NCBI GenBank assembly: GCA_030068145.1
Contig: JAPJBO010000062.1
Coordinates: forward strand, 310,001-374,000
Length of the DNA: 64,000 bases
From: Diplonema papillatum
Taxonomy: Eukaryota; Euglenozoa; Diplonemea; Diplonemida; Diplonemidae
Reading direction: 5' to 3'
The position numbers were made by a program, and so were the translations under genes. Shown piece by piece: positions 59,452 to 64,000 of the stretch. How positions within the stretch are numbered: the first letter of the stretch is position 1; the number at the start of each line of letters is the position of its first letter. The notes beneath the pieces are model-generated. The model was given only the letters and a program-made list of their open reading frames with translations, had not been told where the DNA came from and searched no databases.

Positions 59452-59515
59452 TGGCGCGGGCAGGCCGTGCCACCAGGCAATGAGATGCCGGCTGCAGGCG
59501 TCGAGCCACGTGACT
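59452..59515 (-). pseudogene. lipase gene fragment
   Basis: 'gcgggcaggccgtgccacca' and 'cggctgcaggcgtcgagcca' match 60241-60298 of the lipase coding sequence with a few changes. A 60-bp isolated piece in the same orientation. Confidence 0.8.
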
Positions 59516-59644
59516 CAACTATTACAGTCTATCAGTGTCGGTACCAGCGGAAGAGGCGAAAGCATGATACATCACGTGCGAAGAGAAACCGCGCGCAGAT
59601 GATCGGCGCAGATTATTTGCATTCTAACCCAAACTATCATATCT

Positions 59645-59730
59645 ATCAGCAGGCTATCACGACACGGTACGATCGAAGAGGTAGTCACCTGATGACTGAT
59701 GCAGGTCATCGCTACAGAAACTCTGCATTC
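59645..59730 (+). repeat. dispersed repeat D, copy 3 (partial)
   Basis: 'cacgacacggtacgatcgaa' and 'gatgcaggtcatcgctacag' match 59355-59430. Confidence 0.7.
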
Positions 59731-59789
59731 TCACCTCAACTGACCTCAACTACCGCAGTCTATCTGCAGAGTATTTCCGCTTTCTGCAG

Positions 59790-59965
59790 CTCTGGTGCAG
59801 TCTGTAGGCAGCAGGACGTACGACAAGTTATCCAATGCTACAGGTGTGATGCAGTCTGTAGGTAGCAGGGCATACGACGAGGTATATCCGATTCCGAGTG
59901 TCTCCGTTTCTTCAGATACGATGCAGTCTGTAGGTAGACGGACAAGTGACAAACTATCCGACGCG
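59790..59965. repeat. degenerate 60-75 bp tandem repeat, three copies
   Basis: Each copy contains 'atgcagtctgtaggtagcag' followed by a 'gacgtacgacaagttatcc'-like block. The plus-strand frame reads MQSVGSRTYDKLS three times with changes; it is not supported as a gene. Confidence 0.75.
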
Positions 59966-60010
59966 GTCGCCCACGGTGGCAGTGTGTACCGGCTCACCAG
60001 AAGCACTTGT

Positions 60011-61459
60011 TTAAAGCTTCGCCTGGCTCTCGATGGCCTGCAGCGGCGGCAGCCTGCTGAGGAAGTCGCGCAAAGCGACGCGCTGGGTCGCGATGAAGAG
60101 GTACTGCTTGAGCTGGAACGCGGTGAAGCGCGACGCCTTGTTCTTGACGGTGACGAAGGCGCCGTTGCTGTCGAGCGTCGTCGACCCGAGGACCTTCCGG
60201 TCGAGCTGCGTCAGCGGGGCGCCGGCCGCCAGCCGCGCCTGCGCGGGCAGGCCGTGCCACCAGGCGATGAGGTGCCGGCTGCTGGTGTCGAGCCACGTGA
60301 CGGGGAGGGTCTTCCCGTCGTATTTTTTGGTCGAGTATATCTTGTCGATGAGGCTGTCGTACGCGGCGCGCAGGTGCGGCTCCGACGGCTTGACGTCCTC
60401 GAGCGACTTCCGCGTCGAGTGGTACTCGAAAAACTGCATTAGGTGCGACGGCCAGCGGTCGACGATCTCGCACTCCGGCTCGGAATAGTTCCCCTCGGTA
60501 TCTTCGAAGAGGGGGCGCACGTTGTGGATGCTGTGCTCCTGCTGGGTCCTGTCGAAGAGCTCACGGATTACGGGCTCCAACCGGGCGATGTAGTCGTACA
60601 GTTCGGGGACGGACCGCTCGAGGATTTTCTTCCCCATGAACTCGGAGACGTTCGGGAACGAGAAGGAGGGGAGCATCTGCGCGATTTTGCGCTGCACGTT
60701 TTCTTCTATCTCCGCGGACGCGACCGGGGTGTACTCCTTCGGCGGGAGCTGCACGACGAGGCCGACCTGCGGCTTGAGCGAGTTGATTGTGTTGGGGGGG
60801 CGGAGGTACACAATCACGTCGGCGTCGTCGAAGCGGAAAGGGTGCATCACTTTTTCGACGAACCCCTTGCACCCGGGCGTCTCGAACGCGACACCGAACG
60901 TCTGCTCCGCGACGGCTCGGCAGGTCGCGAGGACCCCGCCGAGGGAGTGTCCCGTGTAGCTCACTGTGAAGTGGTCGTCTGAGCCGAACCGAAGGCTCAG
61001 CTTCAGCCGCACGATTTTCGAAAACTGCTCGGCCAGCGCGAACTGGATCGTCGGCTCGTCGAAGTATACCCAGATTCCGGCCCGGAGACCCGCCGCGTCT
61101 ATCGTGCCGCGCTCTGCGATGACGACGTGCTTCATCTCCGTGTGGATGTACGCGGTCCCCCAGTAGCCCTCTCGGTTCAAGTTGACTTCCGAGCAGTCGA
61201 GGAGGATCCGCCAGCCTTTCGGCACCGGGGTCCCGTCCCCGTACACGTGCTCGCTCATCGCGGCGTAGTCGTAGTGCGGGACGATGGGCAGCTTCCCCAC
61301 CTCTTCTTCGGTCAGCTCCTCGGGCTCGGGCTGCGCCGCCAGAGTGGGCGCGGCAGCTTGCCGGAGCCACCACGGCAGGAACATGCTCCAGCCGCGACGC
61401 CCCCCACCACTCCCCTTCTCCTGTTGAGCATTTGAGTTACTGCTGAGTGCATGACACAT
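60011..61459 (-). CDS. class 3 (fungal-type) lipase / alpha-beta hydrolase
   Basis: 482 residues, single exon. The nucleophile motif GHSLGG is at 170-175 (Ser172), within HFTVSYTGHSLGGVLATCRA. Upstream, HVVIAERGT (about 111-119) is the strand carrying the oxyanion region. Downstream, DADVIVYLRPPNTINSLKPQVG (about 212-233) matches a conserved block of protist class 3 lipases and probably carries the acid residue. A histidine candidate lies in the SHLMQFFEYH region. The C-terminal 150 residues are an extension I do not recognise. No clear signal peptide, though MFLPWWLRQA could be an internal start. The 5' part is duplicated upstream at 61734-62042, which supports a start at MCHALSS. Substrate unknown; acylglycerol or phospholipid is inferred. 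Confidence 0.82.
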   Translation of the reverse strand: MCHALSSNSNAQQEKGSGGGRRGWSMFLPWWLRQAAAPTLAAQPEPEELTEEEVGKLPIVPHYDYAAMSEHVYGDGTPVPKGWRILLDCSEVNLNREGYWGTAYIHTEMKHVVIAERGTIDAAGLRAGIWVYFDEPTIQFALAEQFSKIVRLKLSLRFGSDDHFTVSYTGHSLGGVLATCRAVAEQTFGVAFETPGCKGFVEKVMHPFRFDDADVIVYLRPPNTINSLKPQVGLVVQLPPKEYTPVASAEIEENVQRKIAQMLPSFSFPNVSEFMGKKILERSVPELYDYIARLEPVIRELFDRTQQEHSIHNVRPLFEDTEGNYSEPECEIVDRWPSHLMQFFEYHSTRKSLEDVKPSEPHLRAAYDSLIDKIYSTKKYDGKTLPVTWLDTSSRHLIAWWHGLPAQARLAAGAPLTQLDRKVLGSTTLDSNGAFVTVKNKASRFTAFQLKQYLFIATQRVALRDFLSRLPPLQAIESQAKL

Positions 61460-61636
61460 GGACTAGCATGCACTTTCTGTCCGTAGGTCAGCTAACGGTA
61501 TGACGTCGTCACTTGCCATTGCGTCGTCAAAATCGAGTACACCCTGTTGAGTGTTGAGTTCTGCAAAGTGCAAGTGGAGTATTGTTGCGATAGGAGGGAG
61601 TCATCGGCATGATGTGTACCACACTATCTACCCGTC

Positions 61637-61769
61637 TCCTCCTGCGCCTCAACTTTTTCACAGGAGCGGGATTTTGTAGAGTGAAAGTTCGCTTGAAACT
61701 CTTTTGTCTGCCGACGACGTTCCACACCGGATTTCACGAGAGATCTTCAGAGCCATGGTCAAGTCTGTA
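61637..61769. repeat. 130-bp direct repeat, copy 1
   Basis: 'ctcctgcgcctcaacttttt' to 'catggtcaagtctgta'. Nearly identical to 62140-62269 and includes a repeat II core ('tagagtgaaagttcgcttga' at 61678). Followed directly by lipase-derived sequence, whereas copy 2 is not. Confidence 0.92.
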
Positions 61770-62042
61770 GCCCTCTCGGTTCAAGCAGTCGAGGAGGATC
61801 CGCCAGCCTTTGGGCACCGGGGTCCCGTCCCCGTACACGTGCTCGCTCATCGCGGCGTAGTCGTAGTGCGGGACGATGGGCGGCTTCCCCACCTCTTCTT
61901 CGGTCAGCTCCTCGGGCTCGGGCTGCGCCGCCGAAGTGGGCGCGGCAGCTTGCCGGAACCACCGCGGCAGGAACATGCTCCAGCCGCGACCCCCCACCAC
62001 TCCCCCTTGAGCATTTGAGTTACTGTTGAGTGCATGACACAT
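61734..62042 (-). pseudogene. truncated 5' duplicate of the lipase gene
   Basis: Encodes MCHALNSNSNAQ, then the first ~90 lipase residues with several substitutions. It carries an in-frame loss of four codons (LLDCSEVNLNREGY becomes LLDCLNREGY) and stops soon after, where homology ends at about 61767. It cannot make the GHSLGG core. Same orientation as the intact gene, about 300 bp upstream of it. Confidence 0.88.
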
Positions 62043-62139
62043 GGACTAGGTCTTCTTTCCCCGCTGACAGTTTCAAGTCCGTTCCCTTGACTGCTGTTTC
62101 GCCAGATAGTAGGTAACAGAAGGAATCTCATTGGTCTTC

Positions 62140-62269
62140 TCCTGCGCCTCAACTTTTTCACAGGAGCGGGATTTTGTAGAGTGAAAGTTCGCTTGAAACT
62201 CTTTTGTGTGCCGACGACGTTCCACACCGGATTTCACGAGAGATCTTCATAGCCATGGTCAAGTCTGTA
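62140..62269. repeat. 130-bp direct repeat, copy 2
   Basis: Second copy of 61637-61769. Only two or three bases differ. The offset is 503 bp, so the segment containing the lipase fragment lies between the two copies. Confidence 0.92.
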
Positions 62270-63222
62270 CACGCGCGCACCGCCGTTCCTCCCACTGATT
62301 CTCTTTGCGGATTCGAGGTGAAAGGGAAACGGAGGGGGGAAATAAAAATCATCGAGAAGGAGCCTGGGGAGGGCGGGGAACTTAAAAGACAAAAAGAAGC
62401 AGCAAAAAAAAAAAGAGGAAGAAAAAACGAAGGAATGTTTTTCCGGATATCCGGGACCATAGCCGGACCCGGTGGCCGTGAGTCGGGCCTGCCGTATCTT
62501 CGGTCATTATCATCGACACACTGCTACCGTGGGCGAAAGGGCTGAGCTGGCTTCGAGCGGGGTTGACGGTGCCGATTCATCCAATTTCTTGCATACTCTC
62601 CTTGAAGTTACCTGCTAGCCATTTCTGCAAACGTCTAAAACCCATGAAGGGTCTCAGACTACGACTTCTTGACTCTAGGGGGGGACCCTTTCGAGGATCA
62701 GATTGCCCCCTCCCCCCAGACCACAGCAATTGACAGAAAATGACGGGGGTCTCTTCGGGACCTTTCAGGGGGGAAAATGCATCTTGGGTTTGAAGAGCGC
62801 GTGCACTGAGGTCAGGTTGTTTAACCGCGGATTTAGTGAAGGATTGTTGGGGGGGGGGGGACCCCGACCGCAAACCCGAGCGACCCTTGCAACCAGTGCT
62901 AAAAAAACACCACCGGCCACACTAGTCTGCAGACCCAAACAAGAAAAAAAATGAAAGAAAAGCAGATAGAATCCTCGAGAGAAAAAAAACGGGAGGGTTA
63001 GCAAGCACTGTTCACGATACACTGCCCAGCCTTGAGGGGAGGTGTTCTTTTCCGCAGCTTGAGATTCTGTCAGGGGGGAAAAAAAAAGAGAAGGCAAAAA
63101 ATGAGAGGGGGGGGGGGGGGGGGGGGTGGGGTCAGAAGGAAAAAGGGGGGTAGGCTATCCCTCCTTAATGCTTTTTTTGAACTTTGATGGAGTCTCCCAC
63201 AGGTGGGTCTCGTATCGACGCT

Positions 63223-63760
63223 AGGCGGGCACGGAAAGCAAGGGACCGCTCCAAAGTCACTGGTACAGCATCAACCGGGGGTTTCGTCTACTGAAAAAGC
63301 TACTTTTGCAAGCGTTGCTTTGGCTCTGAGTCACCTTCTTGTTTCTGACGAACACTTTGTTCTTCGCTTACACCACCGTGTGTTGTTTTCTCTCAGGACT
63401 TTGACCTGCTGTGTTGGTGTGATTTGTCGTGTGGGGGTAGACCCGCATGACCTCACGTCCGTTCAACACACGGGGCAGCATCGTCGAGCATTTCCTTCCA
63501 AGCTGGCGCTTATGTAAAACACAAGCGAGTCTCCACTTGTACGGCATTCAACATTAACCGGAGGTTTCACGCCAACAAACAGAGCTACTGTTACAAGTGT
63601 TACTTCGGGTCTGAGCCATATCCTCATTTCTGACGAACGCAGAAAGCAAGGGACGGCTCCAGAGCCCCCTTGCACAGCATCAACGCCTGCAAACAGAGCT
63701 ACTGGTGCCAAGCGCTACGTTGGCGCTGAGCCACCTTCTTGTTTTCTGGCGCAGAAAGGA
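63223..63760. repeat. degenerate 110-130 bp repeat, about three copies
   Basis: Copies at about 63223, 63545 and 63640 share 'aaagcaagggac', 'cagcatcaac', 'agagctact' and 'gagccaccttcttgttt'-type blocks. Degenerate and unevenly spaced. Confidence 0.65.
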
Positions 63761-64000
63761 AGGGCATCGACCCAGAGTCACCAGTCATTCAGGTTGGATC
63801 TGGGGACAACACAGCGTGCACTTTCTTAGCCTGGGGGGTTTCCTTCACGAAACAGTGCACTTTCTGAGACACCTTCTTATGCCTAAAGAGGTAGTCATGA
63901 GCCTGACTGCTGCGTTGTTGCCGCGAGGCTCCAAGATCACGCCCACCTGAGCTTTTCTGTTTTCTTGAGGGATGTGTTCAAGGATCAGAACGAGGATCTG

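Larger units (their letters stand above)
58181..60010. other. spacer between lipase and phosphodiesterase genes
   Basis: No supported gene. Contains repeat D copies, a lipase-derived fragment and a tandem repeat, listed separately. Sequence 58181-58282 stays open upstream of the phosphodiesterase start and is taken as its leader. Confidence 0.45.
61460..64000. other. repeat-rich end of the window
   Basis: No intact gene. It holds the lipase 5' duplicate, a 130-bp direct repeat (61637, 62140), G- and A-rich runs (G17 at 63110) and a degenerate repeat at 63220-63760. Confidence 0.45.

Noticed and set aside
1-64000. tRNA, rRNA, known spliced-leader or snRNA genes
   Set aside because: I scanned for characteristic cores by eye (B-box-like ggttcgaatcc, known leader sequences) and found none; a covariance search would be needed to exclude them fully.

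Overview
The window is eukaryotic nuclear DNA. Its genes are GC-rich at third codon positions and carry canonical GT..AG introns, some over 2 kb long. They encode eukaryote-only proteins: RNA polymerase II subunit RPB3, a PIH-family dynein assembly factor, class I cyclic-nucleotide phosphodiesterase, FAM20-like secretory kinase and a plant/protist-type Alba protein. TGA and TAG both act as stops. Between the genes lie AT-richer, homopolymer-rich and repeat-rich stretches. Every gene I can support with family evidence lies on the minus strand. That one-way gene order, together with the giant Ser/Thr/Pro 'LPTAT' surface protein, suggests a protist with directional gene clusters. My best guess is a euglenozoan such as a diplonemid; a dinoflagellate-like lineage is the main alternative. 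I found no spliced-leader sequence that would settle this.

Layout, left to right (all genes minus strand): a secreted Pro/Trp-rich, Cys-repeat protein (1494-2432); repeat-rich spacer; a two-exon Alba-RGG protein (5757-6782); tandem repeats and fragments of a PIH gene, then the PIH gene (8795-10675); spacer; a three-exon RPB3 gene (13343-18300) whose introns hold a 22-bp minisatellite and a 1.6-kb foldback element; an unrecognised coding region (19099-20337); a chimeric block of glycine-rich coding sequence joined to a two-ORF element (20743-22985); a FAM20/four-jointed-like kinase (25036-26799) with a duplicated 3' fragment; a 4,082-codon intronless surface protein (28474-40722); a second foldback element (41282-43327); about 7 kb with few genes; a five-exon phosphodiesterase of 1,232 residues with a degenerate and an intact catalytic domain (50333-58180); a class 3 lipase (60011-61459) with a broken 5' duplicate; and repeat-rich sequence to the end.

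The genes do not form a pathway. They touch transcription (RPB3), RNA/chromatin binding (Alba), cilium assembly (PIH), cyclic-nucleotide signalling at a membrane (phosphodiesterase), secretory phosphorylation (kinase) and the cell surface (giant protein, secreted Cys protein).

The most unusual material is in the introns and spacers. There are two near-identical foldback elements with about 560-bp inverted arms. A 0.63-kb element has perfect 53-bp inverted ends. Two short repeat families recur inside introns, with some copies only a few bases from splice sites, which is introner-like. There are also many duplicated fragments of neighbouring genes. Intron boundaries were read by eye from splice consensus, reading-frame continuity and family alignment; no transcript data were available.
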